A stretch of 64,000 bases of DNA, from contig NZ_BMHD01000001.1 in NCBI RefSeq assembly GCF_014640535.1, positions 310,001-374,000 of the forward strand, given 5' to 3'. Under the pieces are notes generated by a model, which was given only the letters and a program-made list of their open reading frames with translations, was not told where the DNA came from and searched no databases. Shown here piece after piece: positions 57,621-64,000 of the stretch; position 1 is the stretch's first letter, and each line of letters begins with the position of its first letter. Made by a program: the position numbers and the translations under genes. The DNA is from Cnuibacter physcomitrellae. GTDB lineage: Bacteria; Actinomycetota; Actinomycetes; Actinomycetales; Microbacteriaceae.

Positions 57621-58619
57621 TCAGGTAGCGGGGATGAGCTCCCTCGTGATCCGGCGACGGAAGACCCAGTAGGTCCAGGCCTGGTAGGCGAGGACGACCG
57701 GCAGGGCGATGGCCGCCACCCAGGTCATCACGGTGAGCGTGTACGGGGTGCTCGACGCGTTCGCGATGGTCAGCGAGTTCGCCGGGTCGTTCGACGCGGG
57801 CATGACGTCCGGGAACAGGGCCGAGAACAGGGCGAGCACCGCCACGCCGATCGTCGCCGCGGTCAAGCCGAAGGCGGTGCGCTCCGCGGCCCGGGCGTTG
57901 GCGAGCACCGCGGCGATGAGCAGGACCGCGGCGACCGCCGAGAGCAGCCACGACGCGAGCGTGCCGTGGGCGAGATCCGTCCAGAGGAGGAACGCCGCGG
58001 CCGCGACGATCGTCACGAGGCCGGCGCGGGTGGCGAGGCGCCGCGCTCGGCTCCGGATCTCGCCGTCCGTCTTCAGCGCGACGAACACCACGCCGTGGGT
58101 GAAGAACAGCAGCAGGGTCGTCGCCCCGCCGAGGAGCGCATAGGGGTTCAGCAGGTCGAGGAGCGTGCCGAGGTAGGTGTGGTCCGCATCCATCGGCACG
58201 CCCTGCACGATGTTCGCGAACGCGACACCCCAGAGCAGGGCCGGCACCGCCGACCCGACCACGATCATCCCGTCGAACCACCGCGTCCACCTCAGGCCCT
58301 TGCCCTGATGCCGGTACTCGAACGACACCCCACGGGCGATGAGCGCGAGCAGGATGAGGAGCAGCGGCAGGTAGAAGCCCGAGAACAGCGTGGCGTACCA
58401 CTCGGGGAACGCGGCGAAGAGCGACGCGCCGGCGACGATGACCCAGGTCTCGTTGAGGTCCCAGACCGGGCCGATGGTGTTGATGAGCACACGACGGTCG
58501 GTGTCGTCCCTGCCGAGGAAGGGCAGCGACATCCCGACGCCGAAGTCGAAGCCGTCGAGCACGAAGTAGCCGATGAAGAAGAATCCGACGATCCAGAACC
58601 AGAGGGTGGCGAGATCCAT
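57621..58619 (-). CDS. cydB: Cytochrome bd ubiquinol oxidase subunit II
   Basis: 332 residues, eight membrane helices. The start MDLATLWFWIVGFFFIGYFV with VLDGFDFGVGMSLPFLGRDD is the CydB signature; FWIVGFFFIGYFVLDGFDFG gives the first helix. It pairs with CydA to form the high-affinity terminal oxidase, which reduces oxygen to water without pumping protons and works at low oxygen. It follows cydA by 9 bases. No cydD or cydC gene for assembly is in the window. Confidence 0.95.
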   Translation of the reverse strand: MDLATLWFWIVGFFFIGYFVLDGFDFGVGMSLPFLGRDDTDRRVLINTIGPVWDLNETWVIVAGASLFAAFPEWYATLFSGFYLPLLLILLALIARGVSFEYRHQGKGLRWTRWFDGMIVVGSAVPALLWGVAFANIVQGVPMDADHTYLGTLLDLLNPYALLGGATTLLLFFTHGVVFVALKTDGEIRSRARRLATRAGLVTIVAAAAFLLWTDLAHGTLASWLLSAVAAVLLIAAVLANARAAERTAFGLTAATIGVAVLALFSALFPDVMPASNDPANSLTIANASSTPYTLTVMTWVAAIALPVVLAYQAWTYWVFRRRITRELIPAT

Positions 58620-58628
58620 GGGTGTCTC

Positions 58629-60044
58629 CTAGTAGACCGTGGTCGTGAGCGAGGGGCTGTCCTGCGAGGCGTCGTCGTCCGACGGATCCGGACCGGGACC
58701 CTTCCTGATGGCCTTGACGATGAGCCGGAACTCCACGACGGCGAGCGCGCCGTAGACCAGGGTGAAGGCGACGAGCGACGCCACCACGTCCCATCCGTTG
58801 ATGCCGGGCGACACCGCATCCTGGGTCTTCAGCAGTCCGAAGACGATCCAGGGCTGCCGACCCATCTCGGTGAAGATCCAGCCGACCGACATCGCGGCCA
58901 GCGGGAGCGGGAAGGCCCACACTCCGATGCGCCATATCCAGGTCCGGCGAGGAGCCCGCCCCCGACGGGTCAGCCACAGCCCCGCGATCGCGATCAGGAT
59001 CGAGACGACGCCCAGCCCGATCATCCACCGGAAGGCCCAGTAGGTGATCCAGACGGTGGGCATGTAGTCCCCGGGCCCGTAGAGCTGCACGTACTGCGCC
59101 TGGAGGTCGTTGAGCCCCTCGACGGTCCCGTCCAGGGTGTGCGTCGACAGGAACGAGAGCAGGTAGGGGATGCGGATCGAGAACAGCTCGCTGGATCCGT
59201 CCGGAGTGCCCCATGTGAACAGCGAGAAGGAGGCGTTCGCGCCGGAGGCCGTGTTGTACAGGGCCTCCGCCGCCGCCATCTTCATCGGCTGGGTGTCGAC
59301 CATCACGAGCCCCAGCTGGTCCCCCGACAGCACCGTCCCGACGCCCGCGATCACCATCATCCACAGGCCCACCTTGAGGATCGGGCGCATGGTGTCCTCG
59401 CCTCGGTTCCTCGCCAGGTGCCAGCAGGCGGCGGCGATCAGCAGGGCCGCCGTGACCATGAACGCGCCGAAGATCGTGTGCGGGAACGAGGCGAGCGAGA
59501 CCGGATTGGTGAGGACGGCGCCGATGTCCGTCAGCTCGGCCCTCCCCCGGGCCTCGTCGAGCTGGTAGCCCACCGGGTTCTGCATGAAGGCGTTGGCCGC
59601 GAGGATGAAGTACGCCGACAGCACCGTCGCAGCCGCGGTGAGCCAGATCGAGGCCAGGTGGACGCGCTTCGGGAGCTTGTCCCAGCCGAAGATCCACACG
59701 CCGATGAAGGTCGCCTCGAGGAAGAAGGCGAGGAGGCCCTCCATCGCCAGGGGCGCTCCGAAGATGTCTCCGACGAACCGCGAGTAGTCGGACCAGTTCA
59801 TGCCGAACTGGAACTCCTGCACGATCCCCGTCACGACGCCCATCGCGAAGTTGATCAGGAACAGCTTCCCGATGAACCGCGTGATCTGCAGGTACCGCGC
59901 CTTCCCGGTCCGCACCCACGCCGTCTGGAACAGCGCGACCGTGGTCGCCAGGCCGATCGTGAGAGGGACGAAGAGGAAGTGGTAGATCGTCGTCAGCCCG
60001 AACTGCCAACGCGACAGGAGAAGAGGATCGAGGAGGTCGGTCAC
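58629..60044 (-). CDS. cydA: Cytochrome bd ubiquinol oxidase subunit I
   Basis: 471 residues with nine membrane helices. Quinol and heme ligands are visible: His22 in TTIYHFLFVPLTIG (heme b595), FPHTIFGAFMVTAALL, and the Q-loop region between helices 6 and 7 (for example QPMKMAAAEALYN); GRQPWIVFGLLKTQDAVSPG is the conserved GRQPW motif. It carries hemes b558, b595 and d. The short Q-loop suggests the short-loop type common in actinobacteria. First gene of the leftward pair, 110 bases from the divergent flavodoxin-like gene; two DosR-like boxes lie between. Confidence 0.95.
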   Translation of the reverse strand: MTDLLDPLLLSRWQFGLTTIYHFLFVPLTIGLATTVALFQTAWVRTGKARYLQITRFIGKLFLINFAMGVVTGIVQEFQFGMNWSDYSRFVGDIFGAPLAMEGLLAFFLEATFIGVWIFGWDKLPKRVHLASIWLTAAATVLSAYFILAANAFMQNPVGYQLDEARGRAELTDIGAVLTNPVSLASFPHTIFGAFMVTAALLIAAACWHLARNRGEDTMRPILKVGLWMMVIAGVGTVLSGDQLGLVMVDTQPMKMAAAEALYNTASGANASFSLFTWGTPDGSSELFSIRIPYLLSFLSTHTLDGTVEGLNDLQAQYVQLYGPGDYMPTVWITYWAFRWMIGLGVVSILIAIAGLWLTRRGRAPRRTWIWRIGVWAFPLPLAAMSVGWIFTEMGRQPWIVFGLLKTQDAVSPGINGWDVVASLVAFTLVYGALAVVEFRLIVKAIRKGPGPDPSDDDASQDSPSLTTTVY

Positions 60045-60079
60045 GAGGATCAGGATGTCGGTCCGGTGACCGCGCGGAC

Positions 60080-60120
60080 GGGACCAAAGACCTGCGGGGA
60101 TCCGACGGGACCTATGTCAC
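60080..60120. promoter_or_regulatory. Two DosR-like boxes in the cydA / flavodoxin-like gap
   Basis: GGGAC-CAAA-GACCT (60080-60093) and GGGAC-CTAT-GTCAC (60107-60120), centres 27 bp apart, in the shared gap of the divergent cydA and flavodoxin-like genes. The DosR/DevR consensus core is GGGAC-N4-GTCCC. A DevS/DevR-like pair is encoded 1.5 kb away. Binding would let low oxygen switch on both genes; this is inferred. Confidence 0.55.
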
Positions 60121-60154
60121 CTCCTGACGGGCCCGACGTCGGCAGGGTCGAGAC

Positions 60155-60685
60155 ATGGACTGCGTGATCCTCTTCGACGCCGCCTCCCCTCCCACGGAGC
60201 CGCTCGCTCGGGCGATGGCCGAGGCCATCCCCGGCGCCGACGTCACCGTGCTCGACATCGACCGCGCGGCCTCCCTGCGGTGCGATCTGCTCATCGTCGG
60301 GGCGGGCGTGCGGAGGCGTTCCGGGCGGGCCCACCGGGATTCCGGGTCTGGCCGTCCGGAGGCGGGCGGAGATCCGGTCGCGGCCGTGATCGGATCGGTC
60401 GCCGGCCTCACGGCGCGCGGTGTCGAGGGGCACTGGTACGGCGCGTTCGATACCCGGAGGTGGTCGCTGCTGCCCACCCTCTGGACGCTGAGCGAGAAGG
60501 TCGACACCGCTCTGTTCCGTCAGGGCATGAGGCCGGTGCTGCCCGCTCGGAGCTTCTCGCTCGCGAATCCTTCGGCGCCCTCCTCGGCCGAGCTGGCCGA
60601 CGCCGCGGCCTGGGCAGGAGAGCTGTCCGCGGCGACGCGCGCCCGACTGCGGACCCTGGCGCGGGTCGTCCGTCCGACGGCGTGA
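60155..60685 (+). CDS. Flavodoxin-like protein
   Basis: 176 residues. The pattern DCVILFDAASPPTEPLARAM, DLLIVGAGVRRRSGRAHRDS, GAFDTRRWSLLPTLWTLSEK and MRPVLPARSFSLANPSAPSS follows flavodoxin-type folds of the kind found in dormancy/low-oxygen regulons. The first loop (SPPTEP), which should hold FMN phosphate as S/T-x-T-G-x-T, is altered, so flavin binding is uncertain. Start ATG at 60155, close to the DosR-like boxes. It ends 8 bases from the convergent stress-protein gene. Confidence 0.65.
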   Translation: MDCVILFDAASPPTEPLARAMAEAIPGADVTVLDIDRAASLRCDLLIVGAGVRRRSGRAHRDSGSGRPEAGGDPVAAVIGSVAGLTARGVEGHWYGAFDTRRWSLLPTLWTLSEKVDTALFRQGMRPVLPARSFSLANPSAPSSAELADAAAWAGELSAATRARLRTLARVVRPTA

Positions 60686-60692
60686 GAGGACC

Positions 60693-61511
60693 TCAGGGCC
60701 GCGCGGCCCTCTCGCGTGGAGCGTCGAACGGGATCACCGCGACCGGCCCGCCCGGGTTCATCAGCAGGTCCATGCCCGTGGCGCCGAGTGGAAGGGGCGC
60801 GTCGTCGCGCCGTCGCCCCACCACCGTGAGCTCGGCGGACTCCGACGCCACGGCGAGGCTCTCCCCCGCCGGGGCCGACGTCCGCCGTGCGCGCACGGTG
60901 AGTCCGGGCATCGTCCTCCGCGCGATCGCGACGGCACCCTCCAGACGTCGCGACTCCTCCACGTCGTCCGGTCCGGACCCGGCGCGGAGGACGACGAGCT
61001 CGTGACCGGAGTGGGAGGCCGCGTGTGCGGCGAACTCCACCGCCGCCGTCTCCCCGGCATCTCCGAGGCCCACCACGACTCGGCGGCGCTGGCGCCGGCC
61101 TTCCGTCGGGATGACGATGAGCGGTCTCGTGACGAGCGGGGCCAACCGGAGACCGAGCGATCCGAACACCCGTCCCTGGGCGAATCCGGTCTTGTGCGTG
61201 CCCACGACGAGAGCGGATGCCGACCGGGCGGCCTCGGCCAGCCGGGTGACCGGGTGGCCGTGGAGCAGGCGGCACGCCACCTCGACCTCGGTCGGGCCCG
61301 TGCGCGCGTGCTCCGTCTCGCGGGCGAGGAGGCCAGCGGCCCGCTCGCGCCGGTCGCGGAGCACGCTCGCTCCGAGCCGGCCCCGGTCGTCGTCGACCAC
61401 GTGCACCAGCTCCACGCTCTGCCCGTGCGTCCGCGCCCAGCCCAGCGCCCATCCGAGCGCCGTCCGACCGGCCAGCGTGCCGTCCACTCCGACCAGCATC
61501 GTGCCGCCCAT
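60693..61511 (-). CDS. Tandem universal stress protein
   Basis: 272 residues containing two Usp domains. First: MLVGVDGTLAGRTALGWALG ... VVGTHKTGFAQGRVFGSLGL. Second: RVVVGLGDAGETAAVEFAAH ... VVGRRRDDAPLPLGATGMDL. Each keeps a G-x-x-G-x9-G-like nucleotide site in part (GTHKTG and GRRRDD-like variants), so ATP binding is possible but not perfect. Usp proteins accumulate under stress, hypoxia and dormancy. A DosR-like box (61563-61576) lies 52 bases before its start, on the side of the divergent kinase gene. Confidence 0.87.
   Translation of the reverse strand: MGGTMLVGVDGTLAGRTALGWALGWARTHGQSVELVHVVDDDRGRLGASVLRDRRERAAGLLARETEHARTGPTEVEVACRLLHGHPVTRLAEAARSASALVVGTHKTGFAQGRVFGSLGLRLAPLVTRPLIVIPTEGRRQRRRVVVGLGDAGETAAVEFAAHAASHSGHELVVLRAGSGPDDVEESRRLEGAVAIARRTMPGLTVRARRTSAPAGESLAVASESAELTVVGRRRDDAPLPLGATGMDLLMNPGGPVAVIPFDAPRERAARP
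60695..60710. terminator. Palindrome at the convergent ends of the flavodoxin-like and Usp genes
   Basis: AGGGCC-GCGC-GGCCCT (60695-60710), a perfect 16-bp palindrome at the meeting of two converging genes, with GAGAGG and CCTCTC outer segments. It overlaps the last codons of the stress-protein gene. Its position suits a shared terminator, though no T-run follows. Confidence 0.4.
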
Positions 61512-61562
61512 CGCACCTCCTCGAGTCCGCTCCGATGCTCGCCCGATCGGAGCCGCCGTCGT

Positions 61563-61626
61563 GGGTCGTAGGTCCCGTCGCCTCGCGCTCGAGCCCCCTG
61601 AGGGGTGCGCGGGGCGGTGCTAGCCT
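61563..61626. promoter_or_regulatory. DosR-like box E and -10 element of the GAF kinase gene
   Basis: GGGTC-GTAG-GTCCC (61563-61576; other strand GGGAC-CTAC-GACCC) in the gap between the divergent stress-protein and GAF-kinase genes. The rightward -10 is TAGCCT (61621-61626), followed by GGGAGGGCCGCG before the kinase ATG. Its closeness to both starts fits shared control by the DevR-like regulator encoded next. Confidence 0.5.
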
Positions 61627-61656
61627 GGTCGACGACGTGAGCGTGGGAGGGCCGCG

Positions 61657-63399
61657 ATGAGCGACGAGACCTCTCTCGATCCCCACGGGCACGGGTCCCG
61701 GTCGCCAGGGGTCGGGGGCCGCTCGCAGCACCGTCGTCCTGACGCCGGCACTCGTGCGCACGACGTCGTCGACCGTGCGGAGCAGGTGCTCCGGGCGCAG
61801 GAGCGGCTCCGATCGCTTCTCCGCGCGAGTGCGGCGGTGAGCGCCGAGATCGACCTCACCGCGGTCCTGCAGCAGATCGTCGACTCCGCGGCCGAGCTCG
61901 TGGACGCGGAGTACGCCGCTCTCGGTGTCATCTCCCCCACCGGCGGACTGGAGTCCTTCATCCACACCGGGATGTCCGCCGACCTGGTGGCCCGCATCGG
62001 GCACCTGCCGGAAGGACACGGCCTGCTCGGCGCGGTCATCGAGGAGGCGAGCCCCATCCGTCTCGATGACCTCGCGTCCGACCCGCGCTCCTCCGGCTTC
62101 CCCGCCCACCACCCAGACATGCACGGGTTCCTCGGGGTGCCCGTGAGGGTCGGCGACACCGTCTACGGGAACCTGTACCTCGGGAACCGGCGCGGGGGCG
62201 GCTTCTCCGCCGAGGACGAGGAGCTCGTCTCCGCGCTGGCGGTGACGGCCGGGAACGCGATCCGCAACGCCCGCCTGTTCCGCGAGACGCACCTGCGCGA
62301 GCAATGGATGCGGGTCACCGCGCGGCTGACTCCGATGCTGCTGGGCGCCGAGGAGGACGACGCGCTCGGTCTGATCGTCGACGAGCTGTTCGCCGAGTCC
62401 GGCGCGGAGCGTGTCGTCCTGCTCGTGCCCGGCCCGGATCCGCTCACCGTCCGGGTCGCTGCCGTCCGCGGCGTCGGGGAGGACGCCCTGCTCGACGAGG
62501 TCGTCCCCGCCGCGTCGACGGTGGCGGGCATCGTGCTGGAGAGCGGCGAATCGCGCCTGTCAGTCGGAGGAAGGCTCAGCGGACCGGCCGATCCGCTCGC
62601 CCTCGTCTCGGGAGGCGAGATCGGCGCCACCGTGTTCGTGCCCTTCACCACCCGGGATCGGACCTGGGGCGTCCTCGGCATCGCGAGGGCTCCCCGCGCG
62701 GGACAGTACGGCGAGGTCGAGAGGACGGTCGTGTCGGATGTCGCCGCGCGGCTGAGCCTCGCCCTCGAGCTCGCTCGTGCCCGTGAGGCCGAGCAGCGCG
62801 GTCTGCTGCTCGAGGACCGCGCCCGGATCGCCCGCGACCTGCACGACCACGTCATCCAGCTGCTGTTCGCGACCGGTCTCGACCTCCACAACCTGGCCGC
62901 GCGGCCGCACGATCCGGCCGAGACGGCTCTGCTCGAGCAGTCGATCTCGCGCCTGGACGAGAGCATCACGAAGATCCGGACGATCGTCTTCGCCATCAAC
63001 CCGCCTGCCCAGCACGGCGCGCCCCTCGCTCGGCACCTCCTCGTCGACCTCGCAGCGGAGGCGTCGAAGCTGGTCCCGCGATCGGTCGACGTCGCCTTCG
63101 CCGGGCCCGTCGACATCATCATCACCGGCGAGCTCCTGAACGACGTCACCGCCGCGGCCCGGGAGATGCTGAGCAACGTCGTCCGGCACGCTCGTGCCAC
63201 CACGGTCGACCTGTCGGTGACGGTCGGCGAGACCCGGATCGACGTCACCGTCCGCGACGACGGCGTGGGCTTCGACTCCACCCGTCGCAGCGGCGGGCTC
63301 AAGAACCTCGGTGATCGTGCCCATGCCCGCGGCGGGGACGTCTCGGTCACGAGCGCCCCCGGTGCGACGACGGTCCGATGGACCGTGCCCGTGCCGTGA
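61657..63399 (+). CDS. GAF-domain sensor histidine kinase (DevS/DosT-like)
   Basis: 580 residues. Two GAF domains (about residues 45-205 and 220-375): SAEIDLTAVLQQIVDSAAEL, GVISPTGGLESFIHTGMSAD, GFLGVPVRVGDTVYGNLYLG; then SLALELARAREAEQRGLLLE and the HisKA_3 box RIARDLHDHVIQLLFATGLD (His396) and an ATPase domain (AREMLSNVVRHARATTVDLS, DDGVGFDSTRRSGGLKNLGD). This layout is that of DevS/DosT, which sense oxygen, NO or CO through a heme in the first GAF. The proximal heme His could not be pinned by eye. Cytoplasmic, no membrane helix. The regulator gene is 72 bases on. Confidence 0.92.
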   Translation: MSDETSLDPHGHGSRSPGVGGRSQHRRPDAGTRAHDVVDRAEQVLRAQERLRSLLRASAAVSAEIDLTAVLQQIVDSAAELVDAEYAALGVISPTGGLESFIHTGMSADLVARIGHLPEGHGLLGAVIEEASPIRLDDLASDPRSSGFPAHHPDMHGFLGVPVRVGDTVYGNLYLGNRRGGGFSAEDEELVSALAVTAGNAIRNARLFRETHLREQWMRVTARLTPMLLGAEEDDALGLIVDELFAESGAERVVLLVPGPDPLTVRVAAVRGVGEDALLDEVVPAASTVAGIVLESGESRLSVGGRLSGPADPLALVSGGEIGATVFVPFTTRDRTWGVLGIARAPRAGQYGEVERTVVSDVAARLSLALELARAREAEQRGLLLEDRARIARDLHDHVIQLLFATGLDLHNLAARPHDPAETALLEQSISRLDESITKIRTIVFAINPPAQHGAPLARHLLVDLAAEASKLVPRSVDVAFAGPVDIIITGELLNDVTAAAREMLSNVVRHARATTVDLSVTVGETRIDVTVRDDGVGFDSTRRSGGLKNLGDRAHARGGDVSVTSAPGATTVRWTVPVP

Positions 63400-63471
63400 C
63401 CACCGCGCCGGGACCGCGCCGCTGTGACCCCGAGAACCCTCCGCCACGAACGTCGATCTGAGAGGACTGCG

Positions 63472-64000
63472 ATGATCCGGATCTTCCTCGTCGATGACCA
63501 CGAGCTCGTGCGCCGTGGGGTGGCCGACATGCTCGAGGTCGAGGACGACCTCACCATCGTCGGCGAGGCGGGGAGCATCGCGCAGGCTCTCGCACGGCTC
63601 GACGCCGTCATGGCCGACGTGGCGATCCTCGACGTCCGTCTGCCCGATGGCAGCGGCATCGACCTCTGCCGGCAGATCCGATCGAAGCACCCGGAGCTGC
63701 GGTGCCTGATGCTCACCGCCTACGACGACGACGAGGCCACGATGAGCGCGGTGATGGCGGGAGCGGCGGGATACGTGCTGAAGGACGTGCGGGGGCCGGA
63801 CCTCGCTCGTGACGTCCGCCAGGTCGCCGCCGGTCGACGGCTCCTCCACGCCGCGGCCGTCACGAAGCTCGAGTCCACGCTGTCGCAGCCGGAGTCCGCG
63901 GATCCGAGGTTCGGGTCCCTCGGACTCCGGGAGCGGCAGATCCTCGCCCTCATCGGTCAGGGGATGACGAACCGGCAGATCGGAGAGCAGCTGGGACTGG
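63472..64000 (+). CDS. DevR/NarL-type response regulator (cut off at the window end)
   Basis: The visible 176 residues show a receiver with Asp8-Asp9, phosphoacceptor Asp54 (AILDVRLPDGSG), Thr/Tyr in LMLTAYDDDEATM and Lys in YVLKDVRGPDLARD, then the start of a LuxR HTH (LGLRERQILALIGQGMTNRQ IGEQLGL) at the window edge. DevR proteins are the partners of GAF kinases of the upstream type. The start ATG at 63472 follows GAGAGGACTGCG. DosR-like boxes upstream of nearby genes are its candidate targets. Confidence 0.9.
   Translation, partial: MIRIFLVDDHELVRRGVADMLEVEDDLTIVGEAGSIAQALARLDAVMADVAILDVRLPDGSGIDLCRQIRSKHPELRCLMLTAYDDDEATMSAVMAGAAGYVLKDVRGPDLARDVRQVAAGRRLLHAAAVTKLESTLSQPESADPRFGSLGLRERQILALIGQGMTNRQIGEQLGL

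Noticed and set aside
57589-60087. An 832-codon minus-strand open frame over cydA and cydB
   Set aside because: Same strand but a different frame from cydA/cydB, which have clear protein families; the translated sequence is Arg/His/Pro-rich and unrecognisable.

Overview
The window is high-GC DNA with short intergenic gaps, many GTG starts and several promoters whose -10 element is TAGNCT. A DUF222/HNH endonuclease, DevS/DevR-like regulators and a sortase signal of the LAxTG type point to an actinobacterium, most likely a member of the Microbacteriaceae; the genus cannot be fixed from sequence alone. No rRNA, tRNA, CRISPR array, transposase or phage gene was seen.

Layout. 0-9.5 kb holds housekeeping and accessory genes: DUF2277, a VOC/MarR pair with a double operator, GrpB, HNH endonuclease, DUF808, DNA polymerase IV, a small two-gene unit, an XRE/MmyB regulator and a GlxA-type regulator. 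7.5-13 kb is rich in MmyB-type proteins: two full-length regulators and two proteins that have only the ligand domain. 13.3-25.1 kb is a catabolic block: a GAF/PucR regulator divergent from an aldehyde dehydrogenase, transporter, FAD monooxygenase, cupin, ACMSD-like amidohydrolase and oxalate decarboxylase-like bicupin, followed by a second transporter, a VOC protein and a MarR regulator. 26.2-33.9 kb is a translationally coupled carbohydrate operon (binding protein, enolase-superfamily enzyme, two permeases, ATPase, aldo/keto reductase) divergent from a FadR-type GntR regulator. 34.3-42.9 kb has a two-component system, two secreted serine hydrolases, an arsenate reductase and a large LuxR-type regulator.

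43.1-45.8 kb is the most unusual segment. A predicted Tat-exported intradiol-dioxygenase-like lipoprotein is followed by a striking CACCT tandem repeat and then by tatA, tatC and tatB in one cluster, which looks like an accessory Tat translocase placed next to its own cargo. 46.5-49.3 kb carries a second two-component system and a CPBP protease, linked by two copies of a TCACCC-N4-GGGTGA dyad. 49.5-53.3 kb encodes a very large secreted, sortase-anchored GH92 mannosidase under a LacI-type operator. 54-57.6 kb is a decaying stretch: an ECF41-like sigma factor tail, a truncated epimerase, two lipoproteins, and a frameshifted oxidoreductase that still has its MarR gene and operator. 57.6-64 kb holds cytochrome bd oxidase, a flavodoxin-like protein, a tandem universal stress protein, and a DevS/DevR-like pair that runs off the end.

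Six sites close to GGGAC-N4-GTCCC, resembling the DosR/DevR box, occur beside genes of both the 34-40 kb and the 60-62 kb blocks and may tie them into one low-oxygen or envelope-stress regulon. That link is inferred from the sites only.
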